A stretch of 14,139 nucleotides of DNA from Methanobacterium sp. (GTDB lineage: Archaea > Methanobacteriota > Methanobacteria > Methanobacteriales > Methanobacteriaceae): NCBI GenBank assembly GCA_003164415.1, contig PLTK01000207.1:7850-21988 (forward strand), written 5' to 3'. The position numbers and the translations under genes were made by a program. Under the pieces are notes generated by a model that was given only the letters and a program-made list of their open reading frames with translations, was not told where the DNA came from and did no database searches. Positions 1 through 7,487 of the stretch are shown piece after piece (position 1 is the stretch's first letter; every line of letters begins with the position of its first letter).

Positions 1-396
1 TAAATTATAATTTAACACTTTTTTTTCTCTATTTAAAATATTAATTAAGAAAATTTACTACTGTCATCTAATAATAATACACTAATCATAAAAACAATAA
101 GAAGCAGATTACACAACGACAAATACATCATATACATACTAAAAGTGCATTTAAAGAATTAACTGGAAACCTAACAGCAACATACATAATTCCATTTAAA
201 ACAGGATAAAAAGGGATATATATTTTCTTTACTTTTTTCTATTTTTTAAATTAAAAAATATGCTATTTCTGTGTTTCAGTTAGCCATATGTAAAGATCCA
301 TAGTTTGTTTCATTTCATAGGTTTACAAAAATTGGATTTGGGCGTCTCCTTATTTTGTTCCGATTCCATATAAAAATTATTCTAGTAATGATAACA
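1..396. other. AT-rich intergenic region, no supported gene
   Basis: No frame on either strand gives a convincing protein. The plus strand has a short open stretch ending near 210 (last residues TATYIIPFKTG) that could be the tail of a decayed surface protein, but it has no start, no ribosome binding site and no recognisable domain. On the minus strand, short frames between 240 and 375 end after about 19 codons. The region lies downstream of the minus-strand arginine deiminase gene. A small palindrome, GATAACATTATC (390-401), spans that gene's stop codon. Confidence 0.5.
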
Positions 397-1695
397 TTAT
401 CGTTTTAAGGCACACGTCATGCAGTGTGCTCCACCGTACCCGCCAGTAAGATTTATCAAGTTCAGTGGATAAGCATCAATATCATGCTGATATATCTCCT
501 TTTTATGCGGGAAAAACTGACCTTCACCGTGTAAAAATGCGTAGTCCTTTTTGACTTGTTTTAAAAGTTCACCATATGTTTCTGGATCTACTGATGCCTT
601 CTTTATGAGGTTGTTAATTACACCCTTTACTAAACGGTCTACTTCTACAGAAATAATGGTTCCATTTTTAACACATAAAAAATTTGATGCGTATGCTAAA
701 AATTCCAATGTTGTGATATCTATAATTTCAAAACCTTTAGATACAATATAATCGTGCAGATTTGTATGCTTGTTGATTTTGCTGTATTCTCCAAGCCCCT
801 CCTTCTGATATATTTCAACCTCAGCATTTTTTAAAAGTATATCACACCCTACAACTACACCATCTGAAGCAACATTGAAGTAGGTATCTAAATGCATATT
901 CATCATATAATCAGTTTTACCCGAAGGTAAAAGTGGATGTGTTGGTTGGTGAACAATAGCCACTTCACTGTAACCTACACCATTTTTTAGTATCTGTTCC
1001 ACACCCGCCATGTTAGTTCTATCTCCAATACCTATCAGAGCAAATTCATCCATTGGTATGAAATCACCGCCCTCAAAGGTACCAGGATTTTTAACTTCAC
1101 ATGTTACTGGTATTTTAAGACAGTCCCACAGAAATTTAGTTATCTCCGGTTCCCTCATTCTTTGTGGTTTAGACATTCTTGAAAGTATCATGCCCCTATC
1201 TGTGACAGCTTGTTGATCCCGCATAAAATATAGATTTGAAAGTGGTTCATTTTCTGTTACATGGAGCTGGATCATTCGAGTACCAACACCCGATTCAAAT
1301 TTTACAGTTGGATTTAGAAGTAATGAATTGAAGTAATAATTCGAATCTAATATATCTCTATTTTTTTCTGACTCATATTTAGCATATTTAACTTCATAAA
1401 TATCTCCAGTATACGATATTTTTTCATTAGCCATACCTATTAGTTTTTCTCGAATCATAGGGGATTCATCTGCTAAATTTAGTAGCTTTTCTTTCAATGT
1501 TATTATCTTAATCTTAAATTCATGTTTTAGAATATATCTTAGGATTTCATGTTCTTTGATTGCTTTTTCCATGCTGAAGGATCTTTCATAGAGTGATGCA
1601 AATGGATCAAGAAGTCCAAAGTACATTTCTATTCCTGGTGAATGTACAGTTACCCTTCTGAGCGTATCCCATTCCGCATTTATCTTGGCTTTCAT
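397..1695 (-). CDS. Arginine deiminase family protein
   Basis: Arginine deiminases hydrolyse L-arginine to citrulline and ammonia in the cytoplasm through a covalent cysteine intermediate. The 432 residues match the family's usual length and show its signature points in order: FMRDQ (157-161, Asp160), EGGDF (208-212), HLDT (268-271) and a C-terminal GGAHC with the probable nucleophile Cys425. The usual bacterial text around the first motif is FTRD, so FMRDQ is a variant. The ATG is preceded by AAGGT with 8 bases spacing. No ornithine carbamoyltransferase or carbamate kinase gene is adjacent, so the usual energy-yielding arc operon is not present here. It might instead feed nitrogen or citrulline metabolism, or modify another guanidino compound; the exact substrate is not visible. 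Family assignment is firm, substrate less so. Confidence 0.85.
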   Translation of the reverse strand: MKAKINAEWDTLRRVTVHSPGIEMYFGLLDPFASLYERSFSMEKAIKEHEILRYILKHEFKIKIITLKEKLLNLADESPMIREKLIGMANEKISYTGDIYEVKYAKYESEKNRDILDSNYYFNSLLLNPTVKFESGVGTRMIQLHVTENEPLSNLYFMRDQQAVTDRGMILSRMSKPQRMREPEITKFLWDCLKIPVTCEVKNPGTFEGGDFIPMDEFALIGIGDRTNMAGVEQILKNGVGYSEVAIVHQPTHPLLPSGKTDYMMNMHLDTYFNVASDGVVVGCDILLKNAEVEIYQKEGLGEYSKINKHTNLHDYIVSKGFEIIDITTLEFLAYASNFLCVKNGTIISVEVDRLVKGVINNLIKKASVDPETYGELLKQVKKDYAFLHGEGQFFPHKKEIYQHDIDAYPLNLINLTGGYGGAHCMTCALKR

Positions 1696-1717
1696 GAATT
1701 TTTACCTTAAAGTTTTC

Positions 1718-1791
1718 AAATTATATAGTTTTAATAATAATCTAACTTCTTTCATCTTAATACATCTTTATACGGCATAAATTATATAGTT
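1718..1791. promoter_or_regulatory. Shared divergent promoter region with a 13-bp direct repeat
   Basis: AAATTATATAGTT occurs exactly at 1718-1730 and again at 1779-1791, between the divergent deiminase (start 1695) and transglutaminase-like gene (start 1861). Each copy contains a TATA-like core that reads well on both strands (TTATATAG / CTATATAA). The right copy fits a plus-strand start near 1812 or a minus-strand start near 1760; the left copy would give the deiminase a very short leader. A repeated TATA or a duplicated operator are both possible. Confidence 0.4.
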
Positions 1792-1860
1792 GATGTTTCA
1801 TATAATAATATAATAAAATTAGAATTAAAGTGTAAATATTTTTTTGTGGGGGTTGTAATA

Positions 1861-3240
1861 ATGATTCCTGAATTGATTAATAGACTCTATGAAACAGATA
1901 TAATTTCAAAAAACGATTTAAACAACCTTAGTCCATTAAAAAAGGATTATGATAGTAAGTTTGGAAATTTTCTGGTGGATAACAACTACTTAACAAAAAA
2001 TGATCTGAAAAGGTTTTCAAAAGAAAACCAAGATTATTTATTTGTATTATTTAATGAATGGTTAACTAATCATTCAACAATTCCAGATGCTATAATATGG
2101 CGTGAAAAACCATCCAAGGAAAATCCTAATGGTATTCCATTTGCCTATAAGTTGTGGGGACAAGATAAAAAGAGCGAATTATCAATAAAATTTTGGAATA
2201 CATTATTTGATATTTTACCCGGTCTAAATGAAGCACCTGATTGTTCCATAAATTTAGCTGATGATGGAACAGTATACTCAACAGATCTTAAACCTGAAGA
2301 TGCTTGGAAGTATTATATCACCTATGTAGCCCATTCAATCAGAGTTGAAATAGATAGATTGGTTCACTGGTCAATTTTAAGATATGATCCAGGTCAGCTG
2401 GAATATTTATACGATAGCCGTAGCTTTTTTGAATATTTTGAAGACAATGAGATTTATTCAATCTTAAGATACGATAAATCCCGTTTCAGTCATGGTTCTG
2501 TTACAGTAGGTGATCCAGTTAGGATATATGATTTTATTGACAATAAAAAACTCGTAGGCATGACAAGATGGGGAACTATTGGAAGATTTTTAGGATGGTG
2601 TAGAGACGAACTCGTACATTTTAAGGGTGAAAATAAACCTGAAGATTACGAGAAATATTGGCAATATGAAGGTTATCCTCCTGTTGAAAGAATTCTTAAT
2701 GGTACAGAAGTTCCAGATACTGGAATTGAACATTATACTGCAGGATGTTTTGGAACAACCGGATTAATGCGTAATGTTCTTAGGACAATTAACATTCCTG
2801 TACTTTTAGAGGAAAGATGCGGTCATGCAATGCCACACTTTGTATATGATAAAACGCATGAATTTTACCTTTCACATGGAGACGATCCGTACAACAGTCT
2901 TTATAAACACAGCACACCCAAATTCATACCATTAGAACTTATAATTAGTCATGAGAAATTTGATGAATGGTTTAATAAAAATTTATCCAATGAAACTATC
3001 TGTAACAACATTGGGAGACATGCACTCGAATTAGCTGTTGAATACATTCCAAAGGGAATCTTAAAAATATATTGTGACGATATTTCCAAGGGAAAATCTC
3101 CTGAAGAGGGAAGGATTTACAATGAAATATTCCGAGAACATATATCCCCGTCAGAATTAAAGCTATTTGGATTTTGGGATAGATTAAAAAATAAGACAGA
3201 ATCCATGGGCGGATGTGAATACATCCAAAGCCTTGAATAG
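1861..3240 (+). CDS. Transglutaminase-like (Cys-His-Asp) protein of unknown function
   Basis: This 459-residue protein is probably cytoplasmic: I see no signal peptide or membrane segment. Residues about 293-345 read like a transglutaminase/papain-like core: GCFGTTGLMRNVLRTINIPV with Cys296 at a helix start, then GHAMPHF with His322, then SHGDD with Asp341. This is the order and approximate spacing of the catalytic triad in that superfamily, which covers proteases, amidases and peptide N-glycanases. The N-terminal 280 residues are rich in Trp, Tyr and acidic residues and match nothing I know. I chose the ATG at 1861 because GGGGG lies 8 bases before it; a GTG at 1846 in the same frame would overlap that site. 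The gene is followed after 37 bases by a small gene with its own strong ribosome binding site, so the two are probably one operon. Superfamily placement rests on motif reading only. Confidence 0.6.
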   Translation: MIPELINRLYETDIISKNDLNNLSPLKKDYDSKFGNFLVDNNYLTKNDLKRFSKENQDYLFVLFNEWLTNHSTIPDAIIWREKPSKENPNGIPFAYKLWGQDKKSELSIKFWNTLFDILPGLNEAPDCSINLADDGTVYSTDLKPEDAWKYYITYVAHSIRVEIDRLVHWSILRYDPGQLEYLYDSRSFFEYFEDNEIYSILRYDKSRFSHGSVTVGDPVRIYDFIDNKKLVGMTRWGTIGRFLGWCRDELVHFKGENKPEDYEKYWQYEGYPPVERILNGTEVPDTGIEHYTAGCFGTTGLMRNVLRTINIPVLLEERCGHAMPHFVYDKTHEFYLSHGDDPYNSLYKHSTPKFIPLELIISHEKFDEWFNKNLSNETICNNIGRHALELAVEYIPKGILKIYCDDISKGKSPEEGRIYNEIFREHISPSELKLFGFWDRLKNKTESMGGCEYIQSLE

Positions 3241-3277
3241 ATGTATAAAAACTAAGATTTTTAGAGGTGTATATTTT

Positions 3278-3778
3278 ATGACCAAATTTGATGAACTAAA
3301 CAAAATCTATACCAGTGCAGAAAAAGATTTCAAAGATTACAGATGGACAAGTATAGAATTTGCTGTAAAGCTTGGTAAAGGACTAGCTAACTATCTTGGA
3401 TGTGACTATGAAGAAATACAATATTATCAACCTCCTGATAAGGAAGGTAAATCCATTGAAGCACATCCACGTGATGCTCTTTTAATTGATACCGACACAT
3501 CATGGCACTATGCAATGGGATTAAATCTATATGTGGAAAATAACAGAGATAACCCTGCAATGACTTATATATTTGATTTGGCAATGAAAAAAGATAAAGA
3601 TAGCTTTGATATTAGATTACTGAAAGAGAAAAAGGAATTCAAAATAGATCTTAATAATCCAGAAGATTTAAACACATTTTATGAATTTATATATAACACT
3701 ATTAAGAACAGATTTGAGGAAGAACTCACAAAATTTTTAAGCAACAAATCACGCGAACACTTCCCAGAATACGGTTAA
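3278..3778 (+). CDS. Hypothetical protein, second gene of the transglutaminase-like unit
   Basis: I do not recognise this 166-residue protein. The ATG at 3278 is chosen because GAGGTG sits 8 bases upstream; an in-frame ATG at 3215 lies inside the preceding gene and lacks such a site. The sequence is soluble and charged, with mixed alpha/beta character: helical N-terminus (residues 1-45), a strand-rich middle with LLIDTDTSWHYAMGLNLYV (about 69-87), and a helical, charged C-terminus. There is no signal peptide, membrane segment or metal-binding motif. Its position 37 bases after a putative Cys-His-Asp enzyme suggests co-transcription and a related job, such as partner, substrate or inhibitor; that is inference from context only. 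Confidence 0.7.
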   Translation: MTKFDELNKIYTSAEKDFKDYRWTSIEFAVKLGKGLANYLGCDYEEIQYYQPPDKEGKSIEAHPRDALLIDTDTSWHYAMGLNLYVENNRDNPAMTYIFDLAMKKDKDSFDIRLLKEKKEFKIDLNNPEDLNTFYEFIYNTIKNRFEEELTKFLSNKSREHFPEYG

Positions 3779-3867
3779 ATAATTGGGCAACGAATACATT
3801 AAAACAGAAGGGATGATATTTGCAAAATAAAAATGATTTAAAGGAATTAGATCATAATTTAATAGAT

Positions 3868-4445
3868 CTAAACAAATAAAGGGCAAGAAATTAGCAATTT
3901 TGAAACAAAAAATTTAAAACCTCTGAAGCAATTTTCACTCACCTTTAAATCATCAACTATTATTTCTTGATTTGAAAGTTCTTTTGTGCTTTTTTTTCCA
4001 GCATCTTCATAGCAATGTGCACATTTAAAATTACATGCATTAGTAATATTCCAAACAACTTGAAATGGCAAACTTGGAACGAAAGCTTTCAAACACCGAA
4101 TGTTCCAATGCCATTAATTACACTGCTTAATCCCCGAATCCAATATGGATCTTTCATCAGTTCTTCTAGTTCTTTTGGGTTGTTTCAAAGCTTTTTACTC
4201 CTCTTTTGATGATAAATGACAGTACCCTTGATAATGTTATCATCTTATACCTGCAGTTTCATGTTTTCCAAATAAAAATTCTAATCCCTTTCCAATCTGT
4301 TTCCTATATCTTCACAGTATTCAAAAGTTCTGCTTAGAATAAATTTTGATAATGGATTATTAGCCACACCCTTAAATGAATTGATCATGTCCCCTATATT
4401 CAAATCATCCATATCTAACTTATTTTCTAATTCATCATTGTCCAT
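3868..4445 (-). pseudogene. Radical SAM protein, frameshifted and C-terminally truncated
   Basis: Read on the minus strand from an ATG at 4445 with a GGTGG ribosome binding site, the first 54 codons are open (FKGVANNPLSKFILSRTFEY, then CEDIG) and stop at 4281. The reading continues through other frames: LEFLFGKHETAGIR, then IYHQKRSKKL, then ELEELMKDPYWIRGLSSVIN. It finally reaches a frame carrying the radical SAM iron-sulfur motif CNFKCAHC followed by YEDAGKKSTKELSNQE. Homology ends there, so most of the catalytic barrel is missing. At least three frameshifts plus the truncation make it a true wreck. Intact relatives are radical SAM/SPASM-type enzymes of roughly 400-500 residues of the heme d1/AOR-cofactor-like group in methanogens; I cannot say which member. 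Its promoter and ribosome binding site remain visible. Confidence 0.85.
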
Positions 4446-4502
4446 GTATTTTCCACCCTACCATGATTGATATCAAAGAAAAAAACTTTACAAACTCTTA
4501 TT

Positions 4503-4515
4503 AAATATTTATAAA
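4503..4515 (-). promoter_or_regulatory. TATA-like box for the radical SAM pseudogene
   Basis: On the minus strand the sequence reads TTTATAAATATTT, about 60 bases before the ATG at 4445, allowing transcription to begin near 4480. Assignment is by spacing and composition only in a very AT-rich region. Confidence 0.3.
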
Positions 4516-4586
4516 TAAGCCTAATACACCCTATTACATATTAGAATAGTATAATTATTATATTTTGTTAATAAACATAAAATTTA

Positions 4587-4598
4587 TTCTATATTATG
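4587..4598 (+). promoter_or_regulatory. TATA-like box for the MFS exporter gene
   Basis: TTCTATATTATG lies about 54-65 bases before the ATG at 4652, allowing a start near 4622 and a leader of about 30 bases. No Shine-Dalgarno sequence is visible in that leader, unlike most genes in this window. Confidence 0.3.
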
Positions 4599-4651
4599 CT
4601 TAGAATTTGTGTAATGGAAAAGAATTTAGCTTGTAAAACAAAAATCACTTT

Positions 4652-6037
4652 ATGGATCTGAGTGGAAATAGTCGAATATTGTTTTTACTTTTTGTTGGTG
4701 TATTCATGGGTTCCCTAGATATTGGGATCGTTGGACCAGCACTACCATCTATCCAAACATATTTCATTGTAAATGAACGTGCATTATCATGGGTTTTTAC
4801 CATATATATCCTATTTTTTATGATTGGAACTCCATTGATGGCGAAACTTTCTGATATTTACGGTCGTAAATCTATTTATATTTTAGATATTTTACTCTTT
4901 GCAGTAGGTTCATTAATTACCATCACATCATTTTCATTTGAAATGTTACTTTTAGGCCGGGCTGTTCAAGGTATTGGTGCTGGTGGAATATTCCCTGTGG
5001 CTAATGCATTTATTGGTGATATATTTGCACCAGAAAAAAGAGGAAGCGCTCTTGGAATATTGAGTTCTGTCTGGGGTTTATCGAGTGTTTTAGGTCCAGT
5101 TTTAGGGGGATTATTATTGAACTATAGTTGGCAATTGTTATTCATTATCAACCTGCCAATAGCCGCTGGAGTTCTTATAGGAAGTATTTATATACTCCCA
5201 AAATCTGTTAAAAATCGTAAAATTCTATTTGATTGGTACGGGTTAATTGTTTTGGGAATTTTGGTAGTTTCTTTAGCCTATGGTTTAAACCAAATAGACA
5301 CAAATCACTTTTTAAATAGTATATCCTCACTTGATGTATTGCCGTTTCTAGCACTCAGTTTATTACTGGTACCAGTATTGTGGAAAGTGGAGAAGCATGC
5401 GAGTGATCCGCTGATTCAAGTTGAATTGTTTAAGAATCGGGAAGTAAAACTCATCAGCAGCATTTCAATTGGAACGGGATTGATACAGGCATCAACAGTA
5501 TTTGTACCAGCATTTGTTATAGTTGCATTATCCTTCAGCACAGCAAATGCCAGTCTGATGTTGATGCCAATAGTCGCAACCATGGCAGTGGGAGCCCCTA
5601 TAATTGGAAAACTACTGGATAGATTTGGTTCAAGAAATATAATGATAGCCGGTGCAATAACTATGATGGTAGGGCTTTTCATCATGGGAATGTATCCTAG
5701 ATCATTTTATCTATTCATATTAGCAGGAATCCTAATTGGTGTAGGGATGAGCACAGCAATAGGATCTCCTCCACGTTATATTATGCTGATAGAAAGTCCT
5801 CCCAAGGAAAGGGCATCTGGCCAAGCATTGATAAATATATTAACAAGTGTAGGCCAACTAATGGGCGGTGCACTAATAGGTGCTGTGATAGGATCATATG
5901 CAGGTAAAATTGGTGGATATGAACTAGCATATCTATGCATAGGATTTGTAGCCATTGCCATGACATTCTTAGCCATAGGACTTAAAAATAAACAAGAACA
6001 GCTTAAAACCATGAAATTATCATTTAAACCAGAATAA
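4652..6037 (+). CDS. DHA2-type MFS drug/proton antiporter
   Basis: This 461-residue integral membrane protein belongs to the major facilitator superfamily, 14-helix drug:H+ antiporter group (EmrB/QacA type), which exports toxic or amphiphilic compounds using the proton or sodium gradient. Visible signatures are LDIGIVGPALPSI (helix 1, 22-34), motif A LSDIYGRKS (66-74) between helices 2 and 3, GRAVQGIGAGG (helix 4, 102-112), a motif C-like LGPVLGGLL (147-155), and WQLLFIINLPI (160-170) before helix 6. About 14 hydrophobic segments can be counted. There is no ribosome binding site before the ATG, so initiation may be weak or leaderless-like. No regulator of the TetR or MarR kind is adjacent, so the substrate cannot be guessed. 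A decayed relative of the same subfamily lies at 11908-12036. Confidence 0.9.
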   Translation: MDLSGNSRILFLLFVGVFMGSLDIGIVGPALPSIQTYFIVNERALSWVFTIYILFFMIGTPLMAKLSDIYGRKSIYILDILLFAVGSLITITSFSFEMLLLGRAVQGIGAGGIFPVANAFIGDIFAPEKRGSALGILSSVWGLSSVLGPVLGGLLLNYSWQLLFIINLPIAAGVLIGSIYILPKSVKNRKILFDWYGLIVLGILVVSLAYGLNQIDTNHFLNSISSLDVLPFLALSLLLVPVLWKVEKHASDPLIQVELFKNREVKLISSISIGTGLIQASTVFVPAFVIVALSFSTANASLMLMPIVATMAVGAPIIGKLLDRFGSRNIMIAGAITMMVGLFIMGMYPRSFYLFILAGILIGVGMSTAIGSPPRYIMLIESPPKERASGQALINILTSVGQLMGGALIGAVIGSYAGKIGGYELAYLCIGFVAIAMTFLAIGLKNKQEQLKTMKLSFKPE

Positions 6038-6205
6038 AAATATTGATTTGTTTGACTTACGTGGAAATATTATTTTAATTGAACAAAAATTTCCAATAAA
6101 AAGTATATTTAATTTTACAATACGATCTCTTGCATTCCAGTTTTATTGAAAATATGGTCAGATTACATATTTACTTGGAATTTTTCTAATTTCGAAAATT
6201 TAATT

Positions 6206-6219
6206 TGTAATATATTACA
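6206..6219. promoter_or_regulatory. Perfect 14-bp palindrome, candidate operator
   Basis: TGTAATATATTACA is its own reverse complement and sits 21 bases before the ATG of the ferritin-like gene, directly upstream of its GAGGTG ribosome binding site (6230-6235). The position, around the expected transcription start, suits repression by a dimeric regulator. AT-rich palindromes can arise by chance, so the call is tentative. Confidence 0.4.
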
Positions 6220-6240
6220 TAATATAATTGAGGTGTTCAA

Positions 6241-6528
6241 ATGCTTTCGAAAATACCAATTGATATTGAGAAAATAAAAAAGGATGATTTGGATAAGGAA
6301 ATACTCCGCGCAGCTATTATTGGAGAACTTGATGCAATAAACCTCTACGAAGAATTTGCAAACATGACAGAAAACACGGATCTTAAATCAGTTCTTATGG
6401 ATATTGCTGGAGAAGAAAAAACACATGTTGGCGAATTACAAACAATGCTCCTTAGACTGGATAATGAACAGGAAATCGAATTAGGTAAGGGTAAAAAAGA
6501 AGTTGAAGAATTAACTGGAAAAAAATAA
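6241..6528 (+). CDS. Small ferritin-like (EncFtn/rubrerythrin-type) protein
   Basis: Two predicted helices in 95 residues carry a ferritin-like iron site: GELDAINLYEEF (Glu29, Tyr36, Glu37) and AGEEKTHVGEL (Glu59, His62, Glu65). The spacing Glu29-Glu59-His62 equals, as I recall it, the Glu32-Glu62-His65 ligand set of the encapsulated ferritin (EncFtn) of Rhodospirillum rubrum, with Tyr36 also at an equivalent place. Such short proteins form the half-sites of a four-helix bundle by dimerising and oxidise Fe(II). The C-terminal tail is Lys/Glu-rich and shows no clear encapsulin-targeting peptide, and no encapsulin shell gene is in the window. GAGGTG lies 5 bases before the ATG. Likely role is iron handling or oxidative-stress defence; a plain rubrerythrin-family protein is the alternative. 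Confidence 0.75.
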   Translation: MLSKIPIDIEKIKKDDLDKEILRAAIIGELDAINLYEEFANMTENTDLKSVLMDIAGEEKTHVGELQTMLLRLDNEQEIELGKGKKEVEELTGKK

Positions 6529-6550
6529 AATACTTACCCTCAGAAAATCC

Positions 6551-6598
6551 GATGATTTTTAATGTTTAAAATCATCAATTCTTCCAAATTTTTTTTCT
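6551..6598 (+). terminator. Hairpin plus oligo-T terminator after the ferritin-like gene
   Basis: GATGATTTT (6551-6559) and AAAATCATC (6568-6576) form a perfect 9-bp stem with an 8-base loop, followed by a run of eight T within 6588-6598. It starts 22 bases after the stop codon. Archaeal termination mainly needs the T-tract; the stem may also protect the 3' end. Confidence 0.6.
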
Positions 6599-7178
6599 AT
6601 TTAGTATTATTTTGTCAGAATAAATCCCAATTTATCTATTGGTAATATAAAATATAGGTCATCTAAAGTAATTATAGATATAAAACTAGATTATATAGAT
6701 TTAATCCTATTCTTTTTATAATTATATGATATGTTTAAGAGAATTATTATAAATTATAATAGGAGGTAAGGGCAGGGATTCGTTGAGATAAGGAACAGAT
6801 GTGATAAATTAAATATTCAAAAGGTGATCTTTTATTCCCTACCCTTTTATATTATATTTTCATAGGTCTTATTTGAAATTTTAGAATAAATTTCATATAA
6901 TTAAAATAATGAGTAGAGGGCAGTTCTTTCACTTGTGGGTTAACAACATCTAGAGTTGGTAAAAAAAAGAGGTGAACTAATCGTTTCCACTCCACATTAT
7001 ATTCTTTTTTTAAAAATTATTCAAATTTTGGAATTCAAAAGATTCGATATTTACATTAATTTAAAAAATATCATATTCCTGTTAATCTTTTATCAAATTA
7101 TTGTTCATCAATTAACTCTATTGATCATTACCACAACAAAATTTATTTTTAATATAGAATCTTAAATTTAATTGTAGA
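6599..7178. other. Gene-poor region with two GC-richer islands
   Basis: No protein with family resemblance is found on either strand. A plus-strand frame from TTG 6956 to 7165 would give a Phe/Ile/Leu/Asn-rich peptide of a kind expected from random AT-rich DNA, and I do not accept it. The exceptions to the AT background are islands at about 6761-6846 (separately listed as an RNA candidate) and 6911-6960, the latter containing GAGGGCAG and TTGTGGGTTAACAA, which can fold locally. TATA-like TTTTTATAATTATAT lies at 6713-6727. Confidence 0.5.
6768..6846 (+). ncRNA. Candidate structured RNA
   Basis: AAGGGCAGGGA (6768-6778) pairs with TCCCTACCCTT (6836-6846) through ten pairs and a single C-A mismatch, closing a domain of about 57 bases. 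Inside, AAAAG/CTTTT around 6820-6834 can form a small hairpin. The island is much richer in G and C than the flanks, which in AT-rich archaea is a known hallmark of functional RNAs. A TATA-like box ends about 40 bases upstream, and T-rich sequence (TTTTATATTATATTTT) follows the stem. No open frame follows the AGGAGG at 6761, so it does not look like a leader of a translated gene. Strand and ends are guesses. Confidence 0.3.
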
Positions 7179-7487
7179 TTAATTTCTTTTAGTATTAATC
7201 ATTTCAATAAGTTTATTTTTATCTTTAACCCCAAATTTGATTGTGTAATGTGTTGTGGAGGTATAATTTAAATCATCAATTGGAGTAATTGATTTTATAA
7301 AATTAACAGGATATTCATCTTTTTTATTAAATTTTCAGGATGGCATATGTTTAAATAAAACCATTTAGCATCTGGTTCATATTCAAATTTTGCTGAAATG
7401 GAATTTGTTTGATTTATTAATTGGACATTTTCTTTAAAGTTATCATTGAATACTTACTTTTATTTCTTCAAATATTCTATCCTCCAT
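7179..7487 (-). pseudogene. Frameshifted gene of unknown function (about 101 codons)
   Basis: On the minus strand an ATG at 7487, preceded by GGTGATAAAAA, starts MEDRIFEEIKV. A 4-bp tandem duplication (AGTAAGTA, plus-strand 7451-7458) breaks the frame. Removing it joins to FNDNFKENVQLINQTN, SISAKFEYEPDAKWFYLNIC, and HPENLI. A second shift at a six-A run (plus-strand T run 7320-7325) leads to KKDEYPVNFIKSITPIDDLN and a tail ending INTKRN. The composition is like that of a real soluble protein, not random AT-rich frames, but I recognise no domain. The 4-bp duplication argues for a genuine mutation over a read error; the homopolymer shift could be either. Confidence 0.65.

Noticed and set aside
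90..210. Plus-strand frames ending TATYIIPFKTG
   Set aside because: Looks a little like a surface-protein tail but has no upstream continuation in any frame and no start.
3820..3879. Plus-strand TTG frame of 19 codons (QNKNDLKELDHNLIDLNK) after the 166-residue gene
   Set aside because: Too short to judge and overlaps the end of the radical SAM wreck; could be a fragment but nothing supports a gene.
4225..4245. Palindrome GATAATGTTATC similar to GATAACATTATC at 390-401
   Set aside because: Short AT-rich palindromes like these are expected by chance and the two positions have no shared context.
5416..6012. Minus-strand open frames opposite the MFS gene
   Set aside because: Antisense shadows of a clear transporter gene, no independent start signals.
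6956..7165. Plus-strand open frame of 69 codons starting with TTG
   Set aside because: Composition is Ile/Leu/Phe/Asn-rich as expected from random AT-rich DNA; no proper ribosome binding site before the TTG and no family resemblance.
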